This document shows positions 48,899 through 60,400 of a stretch of DNA of 64,000 bases, in pieces. The translations under genes were made by a program, and so were the position numbers. This DNA is from Anoplolepis gracilipes. Lineage: Eukaryota > Arthropoda > Insecta > Hymenoptera > Formicidae. The notes beneath the pieces are model-generated. The model ran no database searches and was not told where the DNA came from. It saw only the letters and a list, made by a program, of their open reading frames with translations. How positions within the stretch are numbered: the first letter of the stretch is position 1; the number at the start of each line of letters is the position of its first letter. Location of the stretch: contig NC_132974.1 of NCBI RefSeq assembly GCF_047496725.1, positions 11,589,001-11,653,000 of the forward strand. The letters run 5' to 3'.

Positions 48899-49880
48899 GT
48901 TTAAATAACTAATTGTAAAAATATATCTAATACAAGTAGAGATATGACTATGTACGCTTCTTCCTCTCATCGATCTTCTTCCGTCCATTCGTAAACTCTC
49001 CCACCGCTGATCATAGCACACATGTAATGTGGACTGTGGACGGGTGGTAGGTATAGTTAAGAAATGTAGGGCATCCCCGGTATACGCAGGAAGCATCGCG
49101 CAAGCGCATTTCTCTACGTGTCGTAACTATCATAAGTGTAATGTTGCAAGATGTATGTGTTGCGTGTTCAATCATGACAGTTACAATAAAATGCTCTATT
49201 GCAAATATGACAGTTCGTAACAGTTGCGAAACAGTATATTCTAACTACTTCAAAGTGTACGAGTTCAATCCACAATGGATGTATAAAAGAATTCTTCCAT
49301 CTACATATTATTACTTAGCTTATCTCTACTATATCTGGTCTCCGATAAAATTAGATAAAATATCCAAATATAATTTAATTATTACAGAGCTATTTACTAA
49401 TTTGAAAAAAGGAGTATACAAAATTAAACGGAAAGAAAATTAAATGAAAATAATGCATTTGTCACTCTTTCATATAAGAATTCAAATTTAATTTGCAAAG
49501 AAACGCTTGAAACGTTATATCAAGATCTTTTAATAAATTAGCAAATTAGCTGTTAATATTACATTGTCGTTTTTGATCCATATATGGCTCGTTAATAATG
49601 TTTTTCGCAGAAAGTATAAAAAAAAAAAAAAACACTAATTGTTTTAAATGCGAATTCGTGCCGTGATTGATATTGCGAGTAGTAAAGCTAGCGTTTCTCG
49701 TTGCTAATGTTATACGAAGAGATTATAATGAGAATATAATTTTTTAATCCGCAGTTTTGCAGATTTTTAGAAATAGTGTATATTTCTCTTCATTAAAATT
49801 ATCTTGTTTATGTGGTTATTTTTTCGGCCATACATATTTAGCTTCTCTTTGGTCTTCTTCTTTTATTCATTTCTATAGCA
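48895..49880. other. Mostly AT-rich sequence
   Basis: The plus strand stays open for 100 codons at 49141-49443 in AT-rich sequence; the product matches nothing I know. Otherwise no gene. Confidence 0.55.
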
Positions 49881-50395
49881 CGCGAGTTGAAGGCGCGAAA
49901 TGGATACGCGGGAAAGAGAAGAACCTGTATAATGAGAGACGGCCGCAAAAAGACGCGAGCGTAATTAATCGACCTTGTGAGCACTCGAGAAAAAGCTGCG
50001 CGCGCTAGATTTAGCACGGTGTATAGGAAGGGATCCCCCTGCCCCCCTCTCTCTCTCTCTCTCTCTCTCACTCATGGTTACGTGAACGCGAGAGCTCGCC
50101 ATTTTGCCTTGTCGCTACTCTTCCATTCGACATCAGCTCGTCTCGCGCTTCGACCTTCGGACATCATCGTGCAGGAAAAAAAGAGCCATTGTCGGAGCAG
50201 TTCCTCGTGGAGATATAAGGGAAAGACGGACAGGGAAAAATATTGCCAAAGGGACGCGGAGAAGTTGCCTTCTTCCTGCCTCTCTTTTTATTCTCCTCTT
50301 TTTCACTGTATATCGCTCTCGTCTTCCCTTTTAAAAGCTATCGTCAAACAGTAAACGTGGGTCCAACCCGATCTTACATTTCTGTAACCTTGCAG

Positions 50396-50475
50396 ATCTT
50401 CGATGACAGAGACTCGAGATATGTCGTCGTTATATTTGTTTTTACATTCCCCTTCCTGTTATTCCTTTTCTTTAC
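50396..50475 (+). other. Candidate exon, plus strand
   Basis: CCTTGCAG precedes an 80-nt stretch that ends at a GTAAGT donor. One frame reads IFDDRDSRYVVVIFVFTFPF and continues hydrophobic, like a membrane segment. The hydrophobicity may simply reflect pyrimidine-rich DNA. No family recognised. Confidence 0.2.
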
Positions 50476-50599
50476 GTAAGTTCTTTGCAATGTCATTCTC
50501 TACCTTTTCTTCATGATATTACGGTCTTTATATATGTACAATTGCTACGTTTCTATCCGCAAGGGTAACGATTGACTCTTATTCCGTTCTGAATAAGCG

Positions 50600-51091
50600 G
50601 TGCGACACGCAAGAATCGCGTGTGCATTTCCGCGATGGCAGGTGCACGCGCGTCTCCTCAACGCTATGCGGAAGTGTACCGGAAGTGTAACTCGAAGCTG
50701 CCAACTATACTGCCCCTCTGAAGGGGCGAGCAAACTCGTGTGCTCCATCGATTCACACACATATATGTACATATAACTTTTATATTATTTATTTGCATCA
50801 TTTAATATCTAGCCGATTGCTTATAAATCTTCTCGAAATAAATGCATCGGCGCGACTCTCGCAAATTACTTATTTACATGCGTTTACATCGCATCGCAAC
50901 AATGTCACAATAATCATTTACGTAATATCCATCGGCTGCGGTTTCCGGGTCGTTCGAACCTACACCTAGTTTCAGTCGGGCCGCCTCAATCGGAGTCGTC
51001 CTATACCTGTGTGAAGCACATGTATAGGACGACATATATTCGAAGCTTACCCGCATTTCTACTACGGTTTACAACCACGTACTGTACATGC

Positions 51092-51137
<46 letters not shown>

Positions 51138-51460
51138 CCCCGCTGCCTTCCAAGCTACCGCTCGCTCGCTCGCTCGGCAACGCCGCGTTCACGCTCGCGC
51201 TCGCGTGCGTGCGCTGGCTGTTGCGTAACGCTGCGGAGTCATGCGATGGGGGAATAGATCCGTCGGACAGACAAGGATGAAAGCGAGCCAGGAACGAGCT
51301 GGGGGAGCGCGAACGAGAGGGACGATGCTTCAGCCTTGAAACGCTTCGTCATGAGCGCTGTGCACGAATCGTCGGACTTGTCGCAGATTGCACAGACTTG
51401 CGGTTTCATTCCGTGCTTTTCTTCCAAAGTTTAAGAAAAGGCCGTCTTTTTCTCTCTCTT
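50600..51460. other. GC-rich block
   Basis: CpG-containing block around a CA microsatellite (51104-51131). No coding gene recognised. Confidence 0.4.
51104..51131. repeat. (CA)n microsatellite
   Basis: About 14 CA dinucleotides with imperfect flanks. Confidence 0.95.
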
Positions 51461-51536
51461 TTCCTTTGGTACTCGCTTGCAAATCTCCGCTAAGCTAAAT
51501 ATAATATTTGCATATATTTTCCACGGAAAAAATGTA

Positions 51537-51906
51537 CAAGGTGTCCGGTAATTGATAAAAAACCTGTTAATGCAGATTCTTGATATCATTTGGAGACGAT
51601 TTTTCTTCAGCGAAAATGTCGAGGCGTCAATAATTTCCGATTTATAAACGATTGAAAGAAAAGGCGCTTTTCGCAAACTAAACTTTTTGGAATTAAAAAA
51701 TTACCAAAACTACATTCTTCAGTTAATTTCAGATAGAGTTTACTTTAATAGAATTTTAATTTAAGACTTAATTATAAAGATATATAACGATAAAAATTGG
51801 AAACTTGCAAACAATGATTACGTCTCTCGATATTTTGGGAAAATCGACTCCAAATGATCTTAAGAATCTGCCATTAACAGGTTTTTCACCAATTACGGAC
51901 ACCCTG
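51537..51906. mobile_element. mariner/Tc1-type MITE, 370 bp
   Basis: Left end CAAGGTGTCCGGTAATTG and right-end complement CAGGGTGTCCGTAATTGG form imperfect inverted termini of about 70 bp, extending through AAAAACCTGTTAATG. TA lies immediately outside both ends (51535-51536, 51907-51908). No coding sequence. Older copies appear at 24240-24545 and 26970-27322. Confidence 0.8.
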
Positions 51907-52478
51907 TATAATATTGCATTTTTTAACTAATTACAGTTTATTAAAAAATATATGTGTGATGTTCTGACGTAATTCAAATTGAAATTAGTTTAATTTCAAT
52001 ATGAAATTTAACTTTTTTATATGTGTGCTTTTTGTAGGCAAAAATAAATTCGAGACTGACACGTTTCCGACAAAGCAGAGCACCGATTCGGTGTACTCGA
52101 AAATATAGTAAAAGTAGGTTACTATATTTCAAAAGATTCAGTTTTTTTAGTCTGAAATATTTCTAGCTATAACGACCGTTTCACCTCGAAGAAAACTTTC
52201 GGTTTGAAATATTCCTTAATGTTTCGCATACTTTGCAATCTTCGGCATTTAATTCAGTCCACAGGTTTTCATTATATTTATGTGTAATTTTAATATTCCT
52301 ATAAAATGTCATAATAATTAAATATTGTTACAAGTTTTGTTGACATAATTTCTCTAGTTTGATTTAATAAGTTTGTTATTAAAACTATTTTTCAACACAT
52401 CTTTTATATACATATTACTTGTCTCGATATTATTTAAAAAAATACTATTTTTCTATCTAAAACAGCCATACATAAGTT

Positions 52479-52481
<3 letters not shown>

Positions 52482-52528
<47 letters not shown>
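52482..52528. repeat. (TA)n microsatellite
   Basis: About 23 TA dinucleotides. Confidence 0.96.
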
Positions 52529-52531
<3 letters not shown>

Positions 52532-52851
52532 TATATAAAACATTATATATAGGTATAATTAATACGTTCGTGACGTTGATCGCGACAAAGTTCCTGCGAC
52601 AAGGAAGCAGCGGATAAGCGGATAAAGTTTACAAGGAACCTTATTAGAATCAACCTCAGATGGACAGACAATCAGGAAGCGAAAGCGGCTGAACGAATCG
52701 TTAAGAAAGTGGAGCGAATAAGAGTCGACCCTATATCAGTGGAGGGAAAGATCGAGGTAAGAAAGCGCGAGGAAAGAAAGAAGGAAAAAAAGAAGCCCTA
52801 GTAAGAGGGGGGTAGTTCGCTTCGACCTCTTGGTAGGCCTCGATCGATGCC

Positions 52852-52865
52852 GTCGCCATGGCAAC
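52852..52865. promoter_or_regulatory. RFX X-box-like palindrome
   Basis: GTCGCCATGGCAAC differs by one base from the canonical palindromic X-box bound by RFX factors. It lies in a non-repetitive GC-rich block (52600-53180). Confidence 0.4.
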
Positions 52866-53179
52866 AGGGCTGGCACCGCGGTGCTCCACTACTGATTATT
52901 TATGTCAAAGATTTTCTCCCCACAACCCTCCTCGAGGCTCGAAACGCAAACGCGAGCAAATTCTCCATTCTGGAGAGACGAGGGGGCGGGGGGGGGGAGG
53001 GGAGAGGGGTAAACGCTGAGTCTGGCAGCCTACTAGCCTACCCACGTGACACTGAAGATCAAGGGGGTTAGAGGGATGGTCGAAGCGCGGCGGGAAATAT
53101 ATACCTACAGGGTGGTGGGGTATGTAGATAGAAGTGAAAGGGGGAGCGAATCTCCAGTGGTGTAAGTCGAGACAAGAAG

Positions 53180-54540
53180 TTGAGGAGAATATGGCGGAGG
53201 GAGAATTCTTCTCGCTATAAATAAATTTTTGTTTTTACTCATTTTACATGTTACTTATTATCCCGTAATTTCATGGAGAAGGGCAATAAAATTTATTCTT
53301 GTTGCGATTAACTAGATATATTAGCTTCTAAAAATTGATGTATCCGCCACTGCGAGAAGGAAGAAAGAAAGAGAAGATAAAGGAGAGAAGGAGAGAAGAG
53401 GCAGAGGGGAAGCTATGAAATACACGGAGGGAGAAGAGAATAAATGAACCGTTGAAATCTATTCGGGATCTGAAATCAACGAGTCCCTGACATTCGTAAA
53501 AACAGTCGCTTATCGATTTATTAACTAAAAGGGAGAAAATATTTTGCCGAAAAGAGCAGACAAGAACGAGAAAATAATATATATATTTATATATGTGTCA
53601 CGTAAAAATAGAACGGTATCATTATATGTTCCAATTATTTTGTTGTAACAATGGCACAAATTTAACGGGGTATTAGGTAATTGGCCAGAGTGAGTAAATG
53701 ATATAAATCGACGCGCACATGGGGAGAGTGGCGAACGGGGGTGGAAACAGCGGCTGCCCCCTGTGCTTTCGACCCAGTTTCATCCTCGCAAGGTGGTGGC
53801 AATCGATACTGCGGGGCCGCATAGAACGCGATCGCAGTGCCGTTGTTGTGCTGAAAGCAAGAATTGGGAAGTCTCGCATAGTCGCATTACACGGAATTTG
53901 ACCTGGATAGGCCCGGTAATTAGCTCCTGAGGGGAGAGGAGGGGGGGGAGGAGGGGCTCTTCGTCGGCGTTTAATATCGGCAAATATAATTTCACACGCT
54001 TCGGTGAAATTTTTCGCGTATATCTACATTAAACGCTATGTAAAATAAATGCAAGCAATATATAGCGCGGTCGATTTTAACGCATCGTGAAATGTGGAGC
54101 GATTTGTCGTGTAAACGTTGCGATACGGGAACGTCGTCGAACCTAAACGCCTGCGTTACAACCGCTTTTATCTGCCGCGTGTAACCGACGTGTAACAAAT
54201 AGCGGCTATCGAAAGCTTGGAGGTGCGCACTGATAATTCCGACAGTGGGCGGATATGCTATCGGACGCACGATGAAGGAATGTGATCCGTGATGGTTAAT
54301 ATAACGTGTATCGCCTGTATGTAAAAAACGCGCTATTAGAAAATAGCATTAATTTGTTGAGCCAACTATTTTAATAAAAAAAAAAAAAATATAAATCTGA
54401 CAGTAATTATTTACATTAACAGACACATTTTTGATGACCTTGATCCTGATATTAAAGATATTAACATTAATATTTGTTTATGTCTTAATCGGCTTGTATA
54501 ATTTTTAAAGATATTCATGTAAATATTGAAAATGCAATAC
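53180..54540. other. Mixed non-coding sequence
   Basis: GA-rich stretch at 53350-53450 and GC-richer unique blocks at 53715-53975 and 54060-54290. No gene recognised. Confidence 0.55.
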
Positions 54541-54550
54541 AAAATATGGT

Positions 54551-54551
<1 letters not shown>

Positions 54552-54625
<74 letters not shown>
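54552..54625. repeat. (GA)37 microsatellite
   Basis: Longest GA tract of the window. Confidence 0.97.
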
Positions 54626-54628
<3 letters not shown>

Positions 54629-54629
54629 T

Positions 54630-56600
54630 ATACATCGATTTGTAATTTTTCGTGCGAAACAAAATCTATTATGCATCGATTGCTGTTTTCAATGTTAATC
54701 AATACCCTTATCAATATATATTGAAGTCAAAGACATTGAAAATATTTTATATAATGTAAACAATAACCTAACATGTTTATGTATTATATAATGTAAATAA
54801 TAAAACATATATATATATATATATTTCTCTTTAGTTTAATTTAATAGTTTAACCATATTCAGTTTATCGATACAGTAAAATCGCGGATCGTCTAATTTTA
54901 ATAACATCAGAATATAGAAAAAAAATTATTTTACTATTAATATTATCGATAATACGCTTTTTATTTACGATTCTCATTGATCATTAGATACCAAATTGAA
55001 TAATTTTGTAACTTCACCATCATAACACATACAAATAAATTACAAAGCTTGATAGTTTGTCTCTTTCTTTCGTCGATTAATTATAAATTGGGAAAATCGA
55101 TTTTTGTTCTAATCATGTCATAGAAACGGATTAATTAAAAGAAATTGTTAGATATTAAATTTAATTATTTTATAATTATGATGCAAAATATATGTTTTAC
55201 TTGGTATATAAATAAAAAATCTTTCTATTAAATGGAAACACATTCCTTGGTATTGTTTAATTTATATATATATAATTGCAAACTTAAATTGCGACAATTT
55301 TTGTGACTATGATTTATAATCTATAATCTATATTTATTTAATTAAATGAGATACATTGCTGGACTGTGTATATATAAATTTTGGAGCATATTGAAAATAT
55401 AATACAATTACTTGAGCGATTATTACGCTAAACACGTGTATTGACCTGATAAATATTTCGAGTCACAAAACAGTACAAGACCGACATAAATCGTGAGAGG
55501 TCATTATTTCATTCATTGTCTTTATTCTCTACACGTACATCAGTTCATTACAGTTCAATATCTTTTACTACCTCACACAAATTGCAATTCACTCCATTAC
55601 CGGATTAACGTAAATAATTAACAGTTATTCTTAATATTTACAACATTATCCTTAGTCGCTTTATATAATACAATTGCGTTACACCCTAAAATAAACATCT
55701 TCTTCAAATGCTTGTCTTGATAAGGATCTCGACCCGAAAATCATGACGTCGATATCCTAAGAGATTGTGGATGTTTTTTCCCTAGATTCTTGCTTTTTTT
55801 AGGTTCATCTTTTTAGCATTATTTTTAAACTTTTTCGATTTTTAACTTTATGAACCTTAATAAAACTTGTGGTTTTTACAATTTTATATACTTGGAATAT
55901 CGACTGGAAAAATAATTTAGATTTTTGAAAATATAGTAACATTATTAAGTCCTTGTCATTTTTATTTTAAATTTCTTAAGATTTTTTGACGTTTTAAATG
56001 ATAAGATTTCGCAAATGTTTTACATTCTGTCTTTCTTCCTGTCGTTTTAAGATACTTTTACAGTTTCTTTGTTTCTCTCAAGATCTTCAAATCGTCAATT
56101 CAAATCGAAATCTGCTTTTTAGCCTTTGTCGCTGTGATAAGGAATAAACGGTAAGCTAGGAATTCGAGAAAGAGAGATTAACTCTAATCTTTGTTAAGTG
56201 TCTTTGCATTTCTCAGCAAATTACGTGCAAAAGATATCTGTTCGTGGTAAAGGATCGACTATAAGAAAGGAAAATGGATGACTCAATAGAGTGTTTATAA
56301 TAAGCAAGTCAATGTGACTGTAGCAGCCTAAGCGAAATGCATAGTGGATTCTCGATTGTAATTTATGATAATCTTGCTTACATAATAAAATAAAGACAAT
56401 AAAATTCTAGATTCCAATAAAAAAAAAATTGAATTTGCATATAATAATTTTGTAATATTACATCTTAACTCTTCTTTCAAAACTCTAAATTTATCATTTT
56501 AATATATTTCTCAATTTTTTTATAATATTTAAAGAGAATAACGGGAAATAAATAATTATCGTCGTGCTATCGAACTGCACTTTTTTTTTCCCAATTTCAA
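54630..56600. other. AT-rich sequence
   Basis: No gene recognised. Lies downstream of the OGT gene. Confidence 0.7.
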
Positions 56601-56628
56601 ACATTCGATAAATCCACTATCTCAATGC

Positions 56629-56955
56629 TTTATTCAGATATCGATATTACAGTCTGTAGAAAGAACAATCTAAAATAGAAAATCAAAAATATAGTTTCTC
56701 TATAGATTCTCTATATTGTCCAATATTATTTTTTTCCTTATTGTTGGTATTTTCAATTTTTAAAATTTTTTAACATTTATGAACAAAATCGATTCTCCAT
56801 AGGCTTTTCTAACTTTCCACAGAATATGGATTCAATTAATTTTCAATCAAGAAGAGAGATAAGCGCGTAAGTATTACATTGAAAGAAAACTATAAATAAC
56901 AATAGAGTGAGAGCAGAGAGAGAATATTGTATGAAACCTTGGGTGTGTGCGTGTG

Positions 56956-56987
<32 letters not shown>

Positions 56988-57225
56988 TGTATTATATATA
57001 TATGTATGTATATATAGATGTATATATTCTTGTCTACTGTCTATTTTAAGCTTCGTGAATTTATCGTACAAAACAATAGTAGAGATATGAAATTTATATA
57101 AGTTCTCATTGGGAAAGAGTAGAGATATTAACCACGGTAAACTTTAAAATTTCCTGGGGATGAAGAATCTTTAATCGCGAAGTTGAAGTTAATTAAAGTG
57201 CTCGTGTGACACTTGGAAAATTGGT
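56629..57225 (-). other. Probable OGT 3' UTR
   Basis: The first minus-strand AATAAA after the stop is at 56629-56634, giving a 3' UTR of about 0.6 kb. It contains a TATG tetranucleotide microsatellite at about 56958-56991. The actual end is not provable from sequence. Confidence 0.4.
56958..56991. repeat. (TATG)n microsatellite
   Basis: About eight tetranucleotide copies, probably inside the OGT 3' UTR. Confidence 0.95.
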
Positions 57226-57415
57226 TTAAGACATGTTCAACGATTTCTGGTTGTCATTCTTATCAACAGCCGATACGTGGTCGGCACTTTCTCCGCGTGC
57301 AAAACGCTCCCACATCTTTTTGTATAGCATTTCCATGCCCATCGCGTACAGCTTGCAATTGAATAATGGGCTTTCCGAGCGAGCCTTCCAAACCTTGGCT
57401 CTTATCGCTTTCAAA
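57226..57415 (-). CDS. Ogt (sxc): OGT last exon
   Basis: Starts after GCCAG and encodes LKAIRAKVWKARSESPLFNC, LYAMGMEMLYKKMWERFARG and a short species-specific tail ending NQKSLNMS before TAA. In human OGT the region after MWEHYA is also variable. Confidence 0.95.
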
Positions 57416-60400
57416 CTGGCAAAAATTAACAATTTATTATCTATATCTAGAAAAAATTTTACAAAAATTTTCAGTATGTCAAAATACTCACTATTCTCTA
57501 TCAGTTCCCAACCTAATAGCAATATCTTGATACTCTTGTCGCGTCCGTGCTACCAACTCGGGACAGCCGAGAGTGTTCAATTGACTAGCGGCAACCCGAG
57601 AAGCTAGCGTCTCGCCTGGTAGCGTGACCACTGGCGTTCCGGTCCACAAAACATCCATACTGGTTGTATGTCCATTGCAAAGTGGTGTATCTAGACATAC
57701 GTCAGCTAATTGGCCTCGTCTTACATGTTCTTCTTTAGCAGCGACGTTGCTAAAAAGAATTCTGCCGGGTGTCAGACCCAATTGTTGCGCCGTCGATTGA
57801 AGATTGGGTTCACCGACTGCCGGGAAACGTAGCAGCCACAGCACAGAGTTTGGTACATGTTTCAATATCTACAATCAAATATTTGTATAAGTTTTAAAAA
57901 GCGAACAATTCGGCGAAGGTCTTCACTTTCAAACTTAAAATCATTTCGTCATTTACTTACATGTGCCCACATGTGAAGAGTGAGCGGGTCAATTTTATAT
58001 AACTGATTGAAATTACAGTAGACAACGGCATCTTCTGGCAAACCGTATTGCTGTCTGGTTGTGATCACAATATTCTGAGGCACCTCCTCGCCCGTGGCAG
58101 CCTTGTTGTTCACTTGCGTAGTGGTCATACCATTCTGCACGACGACACCGTTCACGGACATCTGACATTGGCCGGAGGCAATCATCGTTTCAATGGGAGT
58201 AGTAGTCGGTAACTCGGCGACTTTGAGCGAAATTTCGACGGGTTGTTTTTTCGCGTCTGGTACGACTACTTCGCGGATTTCCTTTATAAGAGTATTTTCG
58301 ATCATCGGGGAGAGATCGGTGGCATTGATTACTGCCACGTTATCGGCCACCTTGCCTTTATGATTCGATTTATCCGTTAGGATTAAACGTTCCTTCAAAT
58401 GAGGGAACATTTGCCTAAAAGAAATAAATAATTAAAATCTTGACAAGCGGATAAACAGCAATATTTTTTGTAGTTTCTTATCATAAACGCTATTTACAAA
58501 ACTCGCGAATAAATAAGAATAAATTCACGTACTTGTGATCACCGATGAAGTAAGTGTGCGGCATGTAAGCAAGTTTTTCGCTGTATTGGTTGGCGAGCTC
58601 CAGCGGTGAGGTGACCTCATCTGTAATGAGGTAGTCCATGAAACTTGCACCAGAAGTACCAGGATAGCCCAGCCACATGACCTGTATCGCTGCCGGTCGC
58701 AGGGCAAAGATTTCGTTCCTGGCACCCTTTGTATAACCATTCATGTTCACCAAGATATGAATGCCGTCAGCGTTGATGCGGTCGGCGGCCTTGCCGTTGC
58801 ACGGAATCTGTGACAGATCGACAAAGTGCTCGGCTTCACGCGCGATCTTTGCGCGGAAAGTTGTGCCATCGTCCGCGCTGAGCGCATAACAGAAGACTTC
58901 GACATTCTCGCGTTCGTGCAAACCAGGAATTGATTGCATCAAATGACTGGTCGGATGATTTCCAAAATCCGACGAAACATATCCAATCTTCAAACGTGTG
59001 CTAATTGAACGCGGATATTTATATGGCTGTTTGTGGAGAACGTGGATCTGCAACAATTCATTCGTATATATAAGTACTTAACAATTGCATGCAAATATTT
59101 GTGGAGAAAGAATAAAATATTAATTATTCTTGCCTTTCAATGTACATAGTATATAGTTTAGAAAAATTTATCAATTAGATGAACGCACTCACCTTTTCGA
59201 TGCAAAGATTAGCATGTCTAGCAGCGATAGCCTTCCTAAACTCGTGAGATAAGGGATAAAGCATGGAATGATGTGGATGTACGCTAGGTAGTCTGTTCTT
59301 ATCCAGTTGCTCGGCGACAATAGATACCAGCTTCTTCATTCTGGCTTCGTAGTCTGTCCAGTCGCATACTATCTGCAGACAATGCGCCAGATTGCAATAA
59401 GCGTCAGGAAAATCTGGTTTCAACTTCAGCGCTGTTCTGTAAGACTGTATCGCTTCGGGAATGTTGCCGGAATCTTTGTGAATCGATGCCAAATTGGAAT
59501 GAGCGTCGGCAAAGGCCGGATTGATTTGGATAGCCCGTGTGTAACACTGCAAAGCGCCCTGTATGTCCTGCATCTCTTTTAAAGTGTTTCCCATGTTCGA
59601 ATAAGCGTCGGCGAAGGTTGGTTGTATGCGAATCGCCTCCTTGTAATGCATCAGCGCCTCGTTTAGTTTGCCTTGCTGCTGCAAGACGGAAGCCAGATTG
59701 CTATGAGCAGCTGCAAACTCAGGAAATACTTCCAGAGCTTTAAGATATAACCGAGTCGCTTCCTCAATGTAACCTTGCTCGCGTTTTATGTTGGCCTAAA
59801 AAAAGAAAAAGAAAAAAAATCGTTAATATCATTACAATTTATTTAATATTCTCACAGTTTAATATTAAACTTGAAATGGTGTAATTTCGTACCAAATTAT
59901 TGAGAGAATCGGCGTGTGTTGGGCACAGCCGGAGGGCGGTATTGTAACAATCTTCCGCCTCGACCACTTGGCCCTTTTCTTTGAGGGCGTTTGCCAGATT
60001 GCAATATGCATCTGGAAAATTTGGTTGCAGTTCGATAGCACGACGATAAGTGTCGATGGCCAGATCAATGAGCCTATAATATTAGAAAAGTCTCGATTGC
60101 GCTCATTTTCTTTGAAAAAAAAGTGTCGACAATTTCGTTAACCAAGTTTAGGTTAAATAAAAATTGAATTATAAATTTGTATCGTAATTACGAACACAAA
60201 TTATCAACTTACCCTTGTTCATAATAAACGCACGCCAAATTTCCATGCACGACTGCATTGTTAGGGCTGAGATTCAATGCACGGAGATACGCAGCTACAG
60301 CTCTGAAGCAATTAATAAACAAAGATAATTATCAATTGTGGATCTCATTTCCAATAAAAAAAAAAATAATTCGGCTGTGAAAGGAGAATAGGTATTAATA

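Noticed and set aside
49141..49443. 100-codon plus-strand frame in AT-rich DNA
   Set aside because: Composition-driven Lys/Tyr/Ile-rich product without domain or splice context.
57233..57607. Plus-strand 124-codon frame
   Set aside because: Antisense shadow of the last two OGT exons.
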